Assembly (NCBI GenBank): GCA_002964805.2
Contig: PUDQ02000001.1
Location: 3,682,001 to 3,746,000, forward strand
Length of the DNA: 64,000 bases
Direction of reading: 5' to 3'
DNA from: Trametes villosa
Lineage: Eukaryota; Basidiomycota; Agaricomycetes; Polyporales; Polyporaceae
The position numbers and the translations under genes are program-made. The notes below the pieces were generated by a model. The model made no database searches. It had not been told where the DNA came from and was given only the letters and a program-made list of their open reading frames with translations. This document shows positions 36,079-48,347 of this stretch, piece after piece (position 1 is the first letter of the stretch; the number at the start of each line of letters is the position of its first letter).

Positions 36079-37083
36079 CTTCAAGATGTGGAAGTAGTGG
36101 GCGCAGAAACAGGTACAGGAAGGCGTGCGGGCGCGCTGGTGGGAGGCCGAGCGCGAGCGGTAGATGGAGGGAGAGGACAACGAGCAGAGGGCGGGCGAGC
36201 AGGCAGATAGCAAGAGGCGGTAGGCTGTGCGCTCAGATGTATAGGCCCCGCGTCCCCGGCCTGTCAAGAACACGCCCCCAACAGTACTTAGCGGCCTGCT
36301 TGTCAATGCTGCGATGTTGAGAGCTGCCACTCCCAGGTGGTGGCAGCCCTGGTGACCGGTGACCTCGAGCGAGCTCGCTTGTGCCTGCAGTGCTTAGTAC
36401 GTACCGCCGGCGAGTGCGGATCATATTCCTGGCGGGAATATATCGTTTCGCGAACTTGCTACCATCCGAGAAGTTCGCAGCGTGCGTGAGCAGTGCATCC
36501 CGACGGCTGCGGTGTTGCTAGCGCTCCTGGCCCACGTTCGTTTGACAGATCGCTACAACGATCGAACCGCCTGGCTGCTCTCATATATCTACCTGTCAGA
36601 TGCGATCAAAGTCAGCATGTACTTCCTCCCGCATCATCAAGAGCCGTACCACACGCATGCTCTGTCCCTCCGCCTCGGACTTAGTCCAGGCTATTCTGAG
36701 TCGTACTGCTTCCGTGGACCTAAAGGTGAGATTGCTTGTGCGAACGGCGGACAGTGGAATAGGGCATAGAGAGTGAGATGGAATCAGCGACAGTACAGAG
36801 TATGAACACAGCCAGGTAAGGGTAAACAAGGAGCGCATGCACCGCACAGCGAGGGAGGGGGAGCCGGTAAAGATACAAAGGAGCGCGAGAGGGGCCGCCC
36901 CGCGTGAAGACGCCCGCAGGGGGAGACACCGAACAACAACGGAAGGGTGGCTGACAACAATTATACGGGAGACCTGTAGCGAGGTGAGGTAGAGGCGGCG
37001 GTGAGCCTGGCGTGCGGTGTGTAGGGTGGGTGGGGTGGCGCACGTTCTAATGGTACATTGGGTAGGGTGTGCGCGGGTGCGTT
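36079..37083. other. Intergenic stretch
   Basis: About 1 kb between the BRI3-like gene B start and the DUF6534 stop. It should contain the BRI3-like B promoter and the DUF6534 3' UTR; nothing else was recognised. Confidence 0.5.
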
Positions 37084-39097
37084 TTACCAGGCTTCGGCGT
37101 AGGTTGCGCCCTGTGCGATGCGGGATGTCAGCCCAGCTGGAAGCGATAGGAGTATGAAAGCGGCGGTACGCACTGAGGTGAGCGCGCTCTTGTCGGGCTT
37201 CGATGGTGATAGCGGTGATTGCTGTTGGTTTGTTAGATGGGGTATGGGCGAGAGGGATGTCAAGGGGATGCTCACCCCTTGGTCCGGCTCGAGATGGACC
37301 GTCCGCTGTGTGACCTTGCCGACCATGAGGAACGTAGGCATGGTGTTCGTCTCTGCATCTGTCCCGCGGCCGCGGCTGATCCTGCGCGTGTTCAACCTGT
37401 GGATCAATTTAGCATATGCGCAGTAGGAATGTCAGCATAGGAGACGCACGCAGCGAGGAAGGAGTTGGCGTATACTGTTGGATGTACGGGCACGGTCCAT
37501 AAGCGAGATCCATCTGAGGGCCGTGAGTACGTACCTTTGCTCAGGACGAAGTAAACCGCCATGAAGATGAAGTTTCCGGGCATGAAGTTATACTGCGCTC
37601 GTCAGTACAAGCCTCAATCCATCGCGCACGTCGGTAAACTCACCAGGATCAGTGTGGTGAGACTCAGCAGACTACGTTCCCCATAATCAGCACTACGCAG
37701 CCAAACCTGGCAGATTTGGCTCTTACCTCGTGAGGCCGCCTGTACTAATGGCATAGATGATCAGGGAGTTGACCACAGAGTCGTCTCTGCAGGCACGCCA
37801 CCCAATCAGTACATGCAAGGGGGGCAGCTAGATGTGACGAACTTTCGGTGGCCTGTGCGTAGGTTGCGGAGGAAGAAGCATAGTGATACGGCAATGACAA
37901 TGTCTGTAGCCATGCCCAGGCCGAGCGACAGGCTGCCGATGACCTTCATGTCCGCGATGTGGGCTAGGCTGTCGAGCTGGAATCTGCATGCGACGTCAAT
38001 AACGCGCGCATACCATTGCAGGGCCATACGCACGCTTTGACGGTATAGACTATTGTAGGTGGTGGGGTAGGTCCATCAAGCACTGCATATCAATCAAAGT
38101 CGGTGCCAGAGGTGCTTACTACACGCAACAGCTGTGGGAGTGATTAGCTTGCGTGAAGCGGTGCAGAGCGGCTGAGAACGTACCCAGTTCGGCGAAGGTC
38201 AAGAGGAACTATACTGGAGTTCAGCTATCAAGTAACGCGGAGGAACAAAGCTAGTCTTACGATGAGGCCCGTCACGAAGATGTTCTGGTTGCTGACTAAG
38301 GGTTTGGTGTGAGGAGGAAAATCTGGATGAGAGGGTGGAGCGTCGGGGGCTTACATCGCCATACTCGCAATGCGAAGTTACTGCAGGTGGCGCATTGAGA
38401 GGGCAGCCGGGGAAGATGCTAGCAGGGAAAACTCACATTTTGACAATGGTTCCTGTCACCACCTGAGGGTATCAGAATATGTGAGCTTACGGATTTCGCG
38501 TACAACCAGGCGTTCTTACACCCAAGGTGATTTGCAGCTGCGCAGCACATGAGCGCCTATCTCAACAGATGCACACGACAGACTCACGATGAGGGACCAT
38601 ATAGGTGGCGCGAGCAGGATCGTAACAATTCCCCAGTTGCTTCGCAAACGAGGTGAGGCAATGCCTCGAATGGGGGATCAGACGGACTCACGAGACGAGG
38701 TAGCTGTAGACGGCATGCGAGATGAGGACCTGATCCGCGACTTCGATCAACCTTGCGCGACGTCAGCGCCCATAGAGTTACACAACTGCTACCCGACGCG
38801 CACCAGAGCCCGACGACCTGTGCGTGCGAGAATCATGGGGTCAGCACGCGCGGGAAAGGGCGGTGAGCTTGGCGTCGCGTACCAGTAGCTTGTAGAACGG
38901 CTTGTCAAGCGGGTAGCGCTTGAAGTATGTGTACGCCTGTGTGCTGAGGACGCCGAGGCAGCTGCGCGAACGCCAGGATGTCAGGGCATGGCCACCACCG
39001 CGCGAGGGGACGTCGCGTACATGCTCGAGGCGGCGAAGCCAGCAAAGGCCGCGCCGAACGTGTTGTCCTTGCTGAACGAGCGCGCGACGCCTTCCAT
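37084..39097 (-). CDS. DUF6534-type seven-helix membrane protein
   Basis: A gene of roughly a dozen short exons; I resolved its two ends but not every middle junction. The start MEGVARSFSKDNTFGAAF splices near 39020 into LGVLSTQAYTYFKRYPLDKPFYKLL, the family's first helix and loop. Later exons give ADQVLISHAVYSYL, FQLDSLAHIADMKVIGS, GMATDIVIAVSLCFFLR, DDSVVNSLIIYAISTGGLTS and NFMPGNFIFMAVYFVLSK, then a soluble C terminus ending in ATYAEAW. This pattern is the DUF6534 domain, widespread in mushroom-forming fungi and of unknown function. The start could lie slightly upstream. Confidence 0.8.
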
Positions 39098-39742
39098 CCT
39101 GTCCAGATTCCAGCCGAAGACAACTAGGGAGCGAGAAGTCCAGATCCGAGTGTGCGGGAGACGCAAGAAAGCGTAAGGACAGTGGGGGCCTCAAGCCGCG
39201 GGGAGTCTGCGCGATTCAGACAGCGCGTAGCGAGGGCGCGAGGGGTCGGGGAGGGCGCGGACGACTGGGGGAGGGAAGAAGACTGGAGAGCGCGAGCGCC
39301 GGGCTCGCAGTGCGACATGTGGGCAGCGTGATGGGGCCCTGTGCACTAAATTCGCCCGCGGTGCTCGTCCAGACCCATGGCCCATGCCCCGTCCTCTGAT
39401 CCACCCTGATCCACCGCGCGGACATCCTCCGAGTGTACACGACCGCCGGGAGAAAGAAAAACCTCTGATCTCCCGCCTGCTTTTGGTGCGAACACTCCGG
39501 AAGCAAATCCGGATCTCACTTTCATGATTGCCCTCAATCTCCGCACGCGCCCTCCCAGCAGTCGCGCAAACACTCCAGTCCCACTCCTGGCTCTGTAGCA
39601 GACCGTCAAACAGCTCGGACATCCGCACCTCTGCATAAACAACCCGCCCCTAACGCTAGTGCACGATACGCACCCGGAGCCCCAGCCAAGAGAGACTGAT
39701 GAGGCCGATATTGCATTAGCAGCGAGATCGCGATCCGAGCCC
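39098..39742. other. Intergenic stretch
   Basis: About 650 bp between the DUF6534 start and the YEATS-gene stop, likely the DUF6534 promoter. No other feature was recognised. Confidence 0.5.
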
Positions 39743-42700
39743 TCACGTCTCCTCCTCCTTCACGACGACCCCCTCCGGCAGATCCACGCCCGGTCCTCGT
39801 AATATCGCACGATCGTTCTCCCCCATCGCGTCTCCGCCCCCTCGGCCGGCCCTCTCCCCGCGCGTCGTCACCGCGCCAGGGCGCGCTATATGAACCGCCC
39901 CGTCCATCGGGTCCCCGCCCTGCGGCGCTGAACGTTCGCCCAGCCGCGCAAGGCACACGCGCAGCGCCCCACCGGTCGTGCCCGCCCCCGCCCGCGCGAC
40001 CGCGGCGACCCCGCGCAGGACGTGCGAGGGCGCGAGCACCCGCCGCGCTCCCCCCGTGACGCCGGTGGCGCGCCGAGCACGCTCGTGGCGTCCCGTAGCA
40101 ACACGCAGGGCGGCCTCGTCCTGCCGCAGCGTATCCACTCCCCGACCGACCAGCTGGCGAACGAGCGGCTTGAGCAGGACCGCGAGGAGGGCTGACGGCG
40201 CCAAGTGCGCGGAGGCCTCGGCCCGCGACAACGTGCTTATCGAGGGCGCAGCAGCCCGCGGGGGACTGGCGTCATCGCTGGGCGCGCCCCCGCCGTGTGG
40301 TTGCGGAAGACCCGTGAGGCGTTGGATGGCAACGACGAGCTGGGGGTCGGCCACTGAAACAAGGTCATCAGGCCTCGGGGATGGTGAGTCCGCCTGGGCC
40401 CCGGACGGCGGAGGCGCCATGAAGATTGCACGACCCAGCCCGTACGGCACCCTATCTTCCGCGCTCGGTGCAAATTTGAGTAAGGCGTTGACGTCGAAGA
40501 TGGGTGCCCGTGTTGGCTCTGCACCCGCGCCCGCGAACGACATACACAGGCCCCGCTCCAATGCCGCACCGAGCGCGTCCGGCTTGATGTCCACGGGCTT
40601 CGTGTCTTCGTCCACGACGTTGGGATGATACGCACGGTGCAGGCCGCATGTCCGGCAGAACGCGTCGCCGTCGTGCGCGCCCGGCGCGCGCTGCCGCCGT
40701 GATGATCTGCCTTGCTTCTGCAATTCTGATCGTGTGCGCGTGCGACTCGTCCGCGGATAGAAGCCTTCGTCTTCGAGCCAGCGGTAGACGTCCACGGTGG
40801 TGAGAGGGATTGTCTCTGGGCCGGGATCTTGCTCTATTAGCTGGGAATAGGCATCTCGTAAAGCTCGCGCACGACCCATCTGGCGAAGGAAGCGGTGAGT
40901 TCGTTTACGTTTGACGAGTAGCGTTGTGCCTGACCTCGAGGGCTTTCCGACGGCCATAAGGCAAGTTATGGAGCTGTGCGGGATTGCTAACCAATGTGTA
41001 CGGCAGTCGCGACGAGAAGCGACCTTTGACGTCTACAAAGTTCGCGATAAGTACCTGGAAGACCTCATATGTTACGAACGCCTTACCCTTCAATGTCATA
41101 GGAAATTGCGGGAGCAAGGTACGCAGCTTCACTGCGTAATCTGAGAGGAGGGGTGTAACTCAACAAGATGGAGATTGATCCGAGCACCATGTTACTCACC
41201 TGGTTCCGCTTCCTCCTCCTCGGCCTTGGTAGCCTCCGGAACGCTGGAGGGTGTCTCTGCGTTGTGCATATCCTCCAGCGCTGGCTCGTGGATGTCGGCG
41301 GGAACGGGGAGGAGCTCAGTGCTACGATCCAACTCGACGTCGAACACTTGCTCGTCACCAAGCACGGGATTTGCGTAATGCATGGGGTCCAGCTGCGCGA
41401 GCCATGAACATAAGCAAACGCCTGACCACGGCGAGGATATGACGCACGTCAACCCAATGCTCGATTTCCGTGGGAGGGTTCACCGAGCCCGCCCATGTCA
41501 ACGTCAGGCGGGCGAGGAAGGGCTTGTCCGCTGTGCTTGTCACCACGAACGGCGCCTCGGAGACGACGATTGGCTCCGTCAAGGAAGCAGGCGGGGGATC
41601 CGTCACGGATGAGACCGTCAGCTTGCGGAGGATCGATGATATAGGCAGACTCTGTATGGTATACGGATGGTTAGCATTGAATCTCAGCAGACTGCGAGTG
41701 GACTGACATATGAAGGTGAGGTTACCGTGAGTCTCCACCGATGAGTGTCCTCAGCATGCTCAGTAGCGCGGCGATCTGCGCAGTCAAGTCAGAGCAAGGC
41801 AAGGCAGGAATTCCATGAAACGTACTCGGAGGTAGGAAGAGGCTATGGTCCACCACCTTTACTCGTGCATTGATGTGGAACCGAGTCCCAGCGAGAGCCT
41901 GCAACGCAGGCTTCGCTTTGGTTTCCGAGTCATCAGGCTGGGAGCTGCTCTCCTGCGTTGTATCTTCCGCAGTGACGTTGCTGGACAGCGCGGCGAGCGG
42001 TACGACTTCGTCCAGCTCCTTCCGTGCAACGTTCCTGTGCGCATACGGCTTACGCCAGACGTGCCGCTGTTGCAGTCCCGAGCCTCCGGAGATATCGTCG
42101 ATATCCACGACTGCGTCTTCGTTCGCACGGACGTTGATCTGTCGTTTCTTCGGGGCGCGACCAAGGAAAGGTGCGAGGGCAGGAGTATCCGCGTGATACC
42201 CCAACGTTTTCGTGACGTGCGCGCTCGGTTGGGGACTCTCCCTAGGCAGTGTCACCCCCGGTTTGGCGGCCTCTGTAGTAATTGAAGGCTCCTGTGGGGC
42301 GGTGTCCGGTATCGAGGGAGCCGTAGGAGACGGCTTCCTTGTCGGAAGAGTAACCCGGTCGCCCGCACCCACCGCGATCTCGAACAGCCTCCTCAAACTC
42401 GGGATGCTCACGCCGCCCACCTCAATTCCGCTCGCAACCACCCAGTCGCGCTCGTTGTCCGGCACCAGCACCGCACAACTTTGCACGCACTCGTCGTGGC
42501 TGCCGTACTCGATCTGGTGTCGGAGACGGCAATGATTAAGCAGGCCTTGCAGGCTCGAGAAGTCCGAGCGTGAGCAGACGTGGCAGGCGAGCTTGGCGAC
42601 CTCTGGGGGGTCGGTCGTGGTGTTGCGGATGTAGAGAAGGCGTTCGCGGGGTGTGGGGGCGGCGCGTGGGGGGCCGCGGTTTCGTGTAGATCTAGAGAGC

Positions 42701-43236
42701 GCGCTGGGTATCGAGATGGATTCTGCAGGAGGGAGCGGAGGAGGCAGGGGGAGACTCGCCGCGGAGCGGAGGGGCTGCGGAGCTAACCGCACTTCTCGGT
42801 TGAAGATGAGGTCGCAGGGGGTTTCGATGGCATCCAGAGCGTCAAGGGATGCTGAACGGAATTCATCTGAGCCTGCTGCAGATGTTAGACAAAATTGTAG
42901 GTATCGACGGATATGGAGACGTACTGGAGCCCACGCTCTTCCGGAGAGATTCTTGGAGGAGGAGAGCCCATGTTATGCGAGATTGCACGGTGTCAGCTAT
43001 ACGCTGACGTATGGCTACTTCGAGATCTATCTCTTCAAGGATGATTTGCTGGAAACTGGGGCTGTAGGCGGTATCAGGATCTGTTCTCGTTAGCGAAAGA
43101 AAGTCGCCGCGCAGTGCAGGACGGACAGGGACTCACGCAGTGTAGTCCTTCGCCGTTTCCTTGGCCGACCACTATCATCTTCTGCATTATACGTATGCTG
43201 ATAGTTTCCATCCAGAGGCTCGTTCAATCGCGTCAT
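39743..43236 (-). CDS. YEATS-domain chromatin protein (YEATS2-like)
   Basis: Nine exons (43137-43236, 42925-43080, 41826-42875, 41726-41775, 41448-41651, 41200-41392, 41087-41140, 40935-41032, 39743-40879, minus strand) join in frame to 1,013 residues. Order: a basic patch (RPRKRRR), a helical segment resembling the YEATS2 N terminus, a finger-like CHVC...H-x4-H, a disordered stretch, then a YEATS fold recognised by EDTHRWRLT, EPIVVSEAPFVV and KPFLARLTLTWAG. Downstream come LLPQFPMTLKDVKGR and a second Cys/His cluster CRTCGLHRAYHP. YEATS domains read acylated histone lysines, and YEATS2 scaffolds the ATAC acetyltransferase complex, so a nuclear chromatin role is likely. Confidence 0.82.
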
Positions 43237-43561
43237 GCTCGGTAGGGGGACTTGCAATAGCCCAAGATATCACTGGCTTGAGGAGAGCAAGCGATTGGAT
43301 GTTACCCGGGTTTTAATCTGGGGCTACCACTGCGTAGCATGCAGACAGACCGGCTTAGTTTACGGTGTTTCCAGGCAGGATTTCATAGGCAAAAGCACAG
43401 AGATAGTCGAACGTAGCAGCGGAGGAGGATGTTAAGATGTGATGCTGACCCTGCAGTGAGAGTCTCTTGCAAGGAAGGTCGATTCCGAGAGTCGCGGATG
43501 CAGGGGTTCGCGACACACCTTACTAGCTGGCCATGACCCATTGCTTACACCTCTGTAACAA

Positions 43562-43651
43562 GGCGATATGGCCGAGCGGTCTAAGGCGCTAGAATCAGGA
43601 TACTGTCCTATCTAGTCCGAAAGGGCGTGGGTTCGAATCCCACTGTCGTCA
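43562..43651 (+). tRNA. tRNA-Leu(CAG), with a short intron
   Basis: Starts GGCGATATGGCCGAGCGG and ends GTCGTCA. The 7-bp acceptor stem closes with two G-U pairs, the D stem is GCC/GGC, the anticodon stem CTAGA/TCTAG, and the T arm GTGGG-TTCGAAT-CCCAC. A variable arm of leucine type is present. The anticodon loop carries CAG followed by an intron of about 10 nt (ATACTGTCCT) after position 37. It should decode CTG. A run of five T follows at 43656-43660. A second copy, differing in one base, lies at 54169-54258. Confidence 0.93.
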
Positions 43652-43655
43652 GTGC

Positions 43656-43660
43656 TTTTT
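43656..43660 (+). terminator. RNA polymerase III terminator of tRNA-Leu
   Basis: TTTTT, four bases after the tRNA 3' end, the expected pol III stop. Confidence 0.75.
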
Positions 43661-44116
43661 GCGCACCTCCACCAGCCTCCACCACCAATCACTTTGGATA
43701 CTCGCCGACTCTCGAGACTCAAACACAAACCCACCTGGACTCATCGCTGTTTTCCAAGTTGATATCGACGACAAAATACACTTGTCTTGTTGGCTCTCAG
43801 ACCTCCACCTATCACGAGGGCCTCTTCACGAGGATGCATTTCTTCCCACCACTGGCACTGCCCAACTGTCTCTCGGACTTGCATCGTGTCCAAGCACGAC
43901 TGCCTGTAGTGGCGCCCTGGCGGAGCCATGCCTACAGGCTACGAGTGAACGTACGTACGTACACCTCATCCTGCGGCAACCGGTTGGAGTCATGAAATGT
44001 ACTAATGCCGCTCGCTAGCTAGTCGAGGCTAGTCGTCTCCGATGTTCATCGGTATGCCAGCATGATATTCCGCTCGCGAAGGCGGTCATGCGGATGTCGC
44101 TTATAACGCCGCTCAC

Positions 44117-44123
44117 TATATAT
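44117..44123 (+). promoter_or_regulatory. TATA box of the F-box-like gene
   Basis: TATATAT about 105 bp upstream of the ATG at 44228. The rest of the 43661-44227 spacer shows no recognisable gene. Confidence 0.5.
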
Positions 44124-44227
44124 CGTTGGGACTGGTCCCCGCAGCCACCATCTCTCGCTCTCTGTCCCCACGCCTCCCGCCCCACTTGTAGGGTGCTCTC
44201 CCCCTTCAGGCTGGCTTTTACCGAGTC

Positions 44228-46344
44228 ATGAGCACGATATCCAATCCGATGTCCGACACCCCCGTACTAGGTACCAATGCATTTCATAGGTTCCCTCTGG
44301 AGTTGCTCCAGAGAGTATGCCAAGCAGCCATTGGCCCACTACTTCAAGGAGGGCGCAGCAGCAAGCACGGATACCGCACGGTTGCTGCGCTCGCCAGGAC
44401 GTCCCGACTCTTCCATGAGCCGGCACTCGACGCCCTCTGGCACACCATCCCCAATCTAGCCGTGCTGTTCTTCACCCTGCCGAAATGTGTATACGAGGTG
44501 GCTGAGCCCATAAACACCGAATTCTCGCACGGGTTCCAACTATTCGCAAGTAGTCTCTTTTCAACGCCGCGCTTGACCTCTGCTGATCTGGTGCTGCCTC
44601 GTAACAGAGCCTCCGGTGCGCCCCTGACGAGGCCCAGCTCGAACGGCTCATCACGTACGCTCGACGGGTGCGGGCGATCGATCGTAATGTACGATGCTCG
44701 CGACGCGCAGCAAAGTACGTCGTCGCGCCATCCGCGTACGACACGCTCGCGACCGTCCTAGGGCCCCGCACACTCTTCCCCAGCATCGAGACTGTCTGCT
44801 TCCGGAGCCACGACGTTGCGCCCTTGCGCGCCTTCCGCTCCTTCCACATCCTGTTTGGTCCCAACCTCAAGGCGCTGGACATATACAGCTTCGACTTCCC
44901 TCCACCAGGCCCAGGCCACGGGCCGCCGCTAGAAGAGGCGGACGAAGAGGCGTTTGTGCTCATGACGCGGAAGCTGTTGGACGCGGCACCGCGTCTCCAG
45001 GAGCTCTCGTTCTCCTTGCGTCCGGGCAGCGAGGCAGTTGCGCGTGCCGTTGGAGGCGTCTTACCGGACCTGAAGCACCTTGCCTGCTTGAAGCTAACTA
45101 GGGGGACTCTGCCGCTTACCTCCGCCGCACTGGACCACCTGGCACGGCTCCCGCACCTGCACACCCTGGACTTCAGCATGGCGGAGCTATCCCGGGCTGA
45201 CGAGCTCAGGTGGCATTCCGAGGCCACCGCCGTCGAAAGCTCACACTTCCCTTCCCTGCGCAAGCTACGCGTCTCCGCGCCGACATTCGCGCTTCCAACT
45301 GCGTTCCTGCCCTCTATAGCGTCTCTGCACGTCACGAATCTCTCGGTCATTGCGCAGACAGCCGTCCCCCGAGCCCAAGTCCGCCCCCTCTTTGCCGCCA
45401 TCGGAAGCATGCGCGCCCGGGAGCATGTCCGGGTGCTCCACGTGGAAGCAAGGGAGGTCGTCGCGCCTAGCGGCGCTGCCCCCTCCCTGCTTAGATTCCT
45501 CCCGCCACCCCCGCGGCTCATAGATGGGGCGACGATTTCCCCTCTATTTGCCTTGCCGAACCTCAGGGATATCATGCTGATGCTGTGCTGCCCGTTCGAC
45601 GTAGACGACGTGTTGCTGAGCTTGATCGCGGAGAGCTGGCCATCCGTCATCCGTCTCATCCTCGGCACCTCGGACACCTGGGGCATCATATACGAGGGCG
45701 ACTATCCGGGTGGAGAACACGACGCGGACGCGGGCCCGGACGGTGGAACTGTCGCACACGCAAACGAGACTGCAGGTGCGCATCACCATCCGGAGGCAGG
45801 GAGGCGGATACGCATGCCCCGCGCGACGCTCTCCGGACTCCTCGCGCTCGCACGCGGCTGCCCGCAGCTCGATGTGCTCGGGGTCGAGCTGAACGCACGG
45901 CTCCCTAGCACCAACGTCCTGCCGCTGGCTATACCGACAGCCGTGCGCCGCCCCCTCCACACGCTTTCCGTAGGCCTGTCTCCCATTGAGGACCCCCCGG
46001 CGGTCGCCAAGTTTCTCTGCGCCGCGTTCTCTGGGGTTGCCGAGGTTGAGCATAGCTGGGAGGAGTTCGAGCTGGACGAGTACGACCATGAGGCGTATGA
46101 GGAGAACGACGTCGAGCGCGAGGGGTGGTCGGACGAGAGGCTGTATCGGAGACGGTGGGAGGCGGTTGGGCGGCTTGTGACGCTACCTGAGGGGTGGTGT
46201 TGGAAGCGGCGCAATGCGAATGGGCTGGAGGGCACGGATGGGGGCTCGGACGAGGAGTCGGACATATCTGCGGCGGCGGAGGATGGACCTTCCGAGTTGG
46301 GCCCCGACGAAGTCGATGAGTCTTGGGCGGACGTAGTAGACTAG
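44228..46344 (+). CDS. F-box-like protein with a probable frameshift
   Basis: Exon 1 (44228 to about 44549) carries an F-box-like start (FHRFPLELLQRVCQ, RTSRLFHEPALDALW). Exon 2, from the acceptor ending at 44607 to the stop at 46344, encodes about 570 residues with leucine-rich strands (PFDVDDVLLSLI) and an acidic tail (DEVDESWADVVD). The best donor (GTAGTC at 44550) and acceptor (AACAG, 44603-44607) leave the reading frame off by one until after the CCCCT at 44621-44625; dropping one base there would restore register with family members. So this is either an assembly error, a recent pseudogene or a splice form I missed. The family is shared with the genes at 61080 and 63159. Confidence 0.68.
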
Positions 46345-46750
46345 TAGTGTACCGATACTGTCATGCGGCTTTTATTTCCGGAACGTCCGATACTGACTTG
46401 GTGCTCGTACATGGAGAAAGCTGAAGCTAGCTGCACGCTTGCGAAGTTTCCCAAAGACGCGACGCTCACGTGACCGCGTCGCACTGTGCCCCCTTCGAGT
46501 TCTCGATCGGTTACGCGCTCCATTTCCCTTCAGTTTTAGATCATCCGAACTGGAACCCTTGCTGGATTTCTGACTAAATTGCTCCGAGCACTCATTTCCT
46601 CATGACACGATCAAAGGAATGTGATTCACGTCTGGCAAGCGGTACTAGGTAGTGGTAGCATATCGCAAAGTCCGTGCAGGCCGTGCAGACCTCATTCAAA
46701 CTCCAGTGCTAATGTCGTCGTAATGGAGTGGGTATTACTGCAGCACGCCC
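46345..46750. other. Convergent intergenic stretch
   Basis: About 400 bp between convergent stops. No feature was recognised. Confidence 0.5.
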
Positions 46751-47413
46751 TCACGCAGCAGTCGCGGTCACGAACGTGGAGGGAACGACCGAATGCGTCT
46801 GCGCCAGAAGAGGGCCCGAGATCGAGGTCACCGTGGCGATGGACGCCGTGCTGGAGACCGAAGAAACGATGCTGGTGGTCGACGAGTTCGTGATGGTGAA
46901 CTTCGGGGAGGTGTTGCCCGAGTCGCCGAAGACTGCAGGCAGCAATGCATCAGCACCTCGAAGGAGATAGCAAAAAAGGCTTGATACGCACGGACGATGA
47001 CATAGTCGTCACGCTGGGCCACCTCGGGGACGATCACCTGAGCAGAGCCCGCGGTGATGGGGAAGCCCGCCGCAAGGGGGTCCTCTGTAGGACATGTATC
47101 GAATTCGAGACGTGAGCATGAGGGACATAAAACACGTACCGACGTCAAGGTGCTCGTTGATGCTGTCGCCCTCAATGAAGCCAAGGAGGATCAAGCCGGT
47201 CTGGTTCTTCGCGTCCTCCGGAATGTCGGACGTGTCCCAGGTGATGGTCTGCGTCGACCCGGCAGGCCAGACGTCGCCGGCCTTGGGCGCGGTAACGTGG
47301 GGGCGGAAGACGATCTCGGACTTGGCCCCAGAGAAGGTGGCAGGGGCAGCGGTGACCGCGGTCGCGGCGGCGGCGAGGGCAGCGAAGATGGTGGCGAGCT
47401 TAGTGGAGAACAT
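46751..47413 (-). CDS. Kre9/Knh1-family secreted Ser/Thr-rich protein
   Basis: Three exons (47140-47413, 46992-47084, 46751-46932, minus strand) join in frame to 182 residues. A signal peptide covers about residues 1-22. The domain VTAPKAGDVWPAGSTQTITWDTS through GDSGNTSPKFTI matches the Kre9/Knh1-like fold of small extracellular fungal proteins. The C terminus is Ser/Thr/Val-rich and ends TFVTATAA, which may be a GPI signal or simply an O-glycosylated tail. Kre9 acts in beta-1,6-glucan assembly in yeast, but most mushroom members are uncharacterised. A TATA-like GTATATG lies at 47539-47545. Confidence 0.85.
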
Positions 47414-48347
47414 GACGGCGAGCGGTGGTATCGTTAGCGTGCGACGACGGAAAGGACTGGGAGGGGGGCGTGAAGAGGAGCTGAAGGAAACAGTGCAACG
47501 GGTGCGATGGGGGCCTCTGCCTGTCCTGAGGGGGGTTCATATACCCCCGTCGGCTATGTCGAGAAGCTCTTCTAGCGCTGTTTCGCTGGCTCGTTCGCGC
47601 GGACAAGCGCGGACATATCTGCGCCTTACGCGAGTGGTGAATAATTACCACCGCCTCGGCTACCGGACGCGAATTTCATGCAGCCTGCGTCGGCAGCGCA
47701 GTGACGCGATCTAGCAGCTTCGTTCGCTCATAAGTAATAATGCAGTACATAGGATGCAGCGCGCGCACTCACATATTCTCTACTAAGGCCCCAAGGACTA
47801 CGCGGCCCACATGCAACCGTGTGCTTCGCCGGATTCGCGCCCCTTCGCTGCAGGGAATGACGTGAGCGAGGGAAGGCGCCGATATGGATCTCGGTGTGCT
47901 GACCTCGGGTAGTGCGGTGGCGGTGCCAGGCTGAGAATGGGGAAGAGGGTGAGACCATATCCGCGACACCCCCGTCGCGACGAACAATCTTGAAACGCGA
48001 AGCACGGTCCTTCTCAGATGCAAACCAACGTGATTCTTCGCGTCTGCTGACTCCGGATCGGTACCAATGGATTGTGCATAACGGGGCGCATACAGTGCAT
48101 ATCGAGGACGAAACGTGTGCTATACTACAAAGCCGAGAAACATTGTCTGGAGCTGCTCGGAAGCCATGGATGAGTGATGTTGGTATGTGAACATGAGGGG
48201 TAAAAAGTAGTGCGAGTATAGAGTGGGCGGGTCTTACAGTCACAGCCTATGCAGAACAAGAACACCAGGAGACAGAGGCGCAGCAAGAAACGGGGGACAA
48301 ACATACAGCTACCGTAAGGGAGATGCCATCGCTGCGCATGTGGAGCA
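47414..48347. other. Intergenic stretch
   Basis: About 930 bp. The left part is the Kre9-like promoter, the right part the RIF1 3' end. No further gene or repeat was recognised. Confidence 0.5.
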
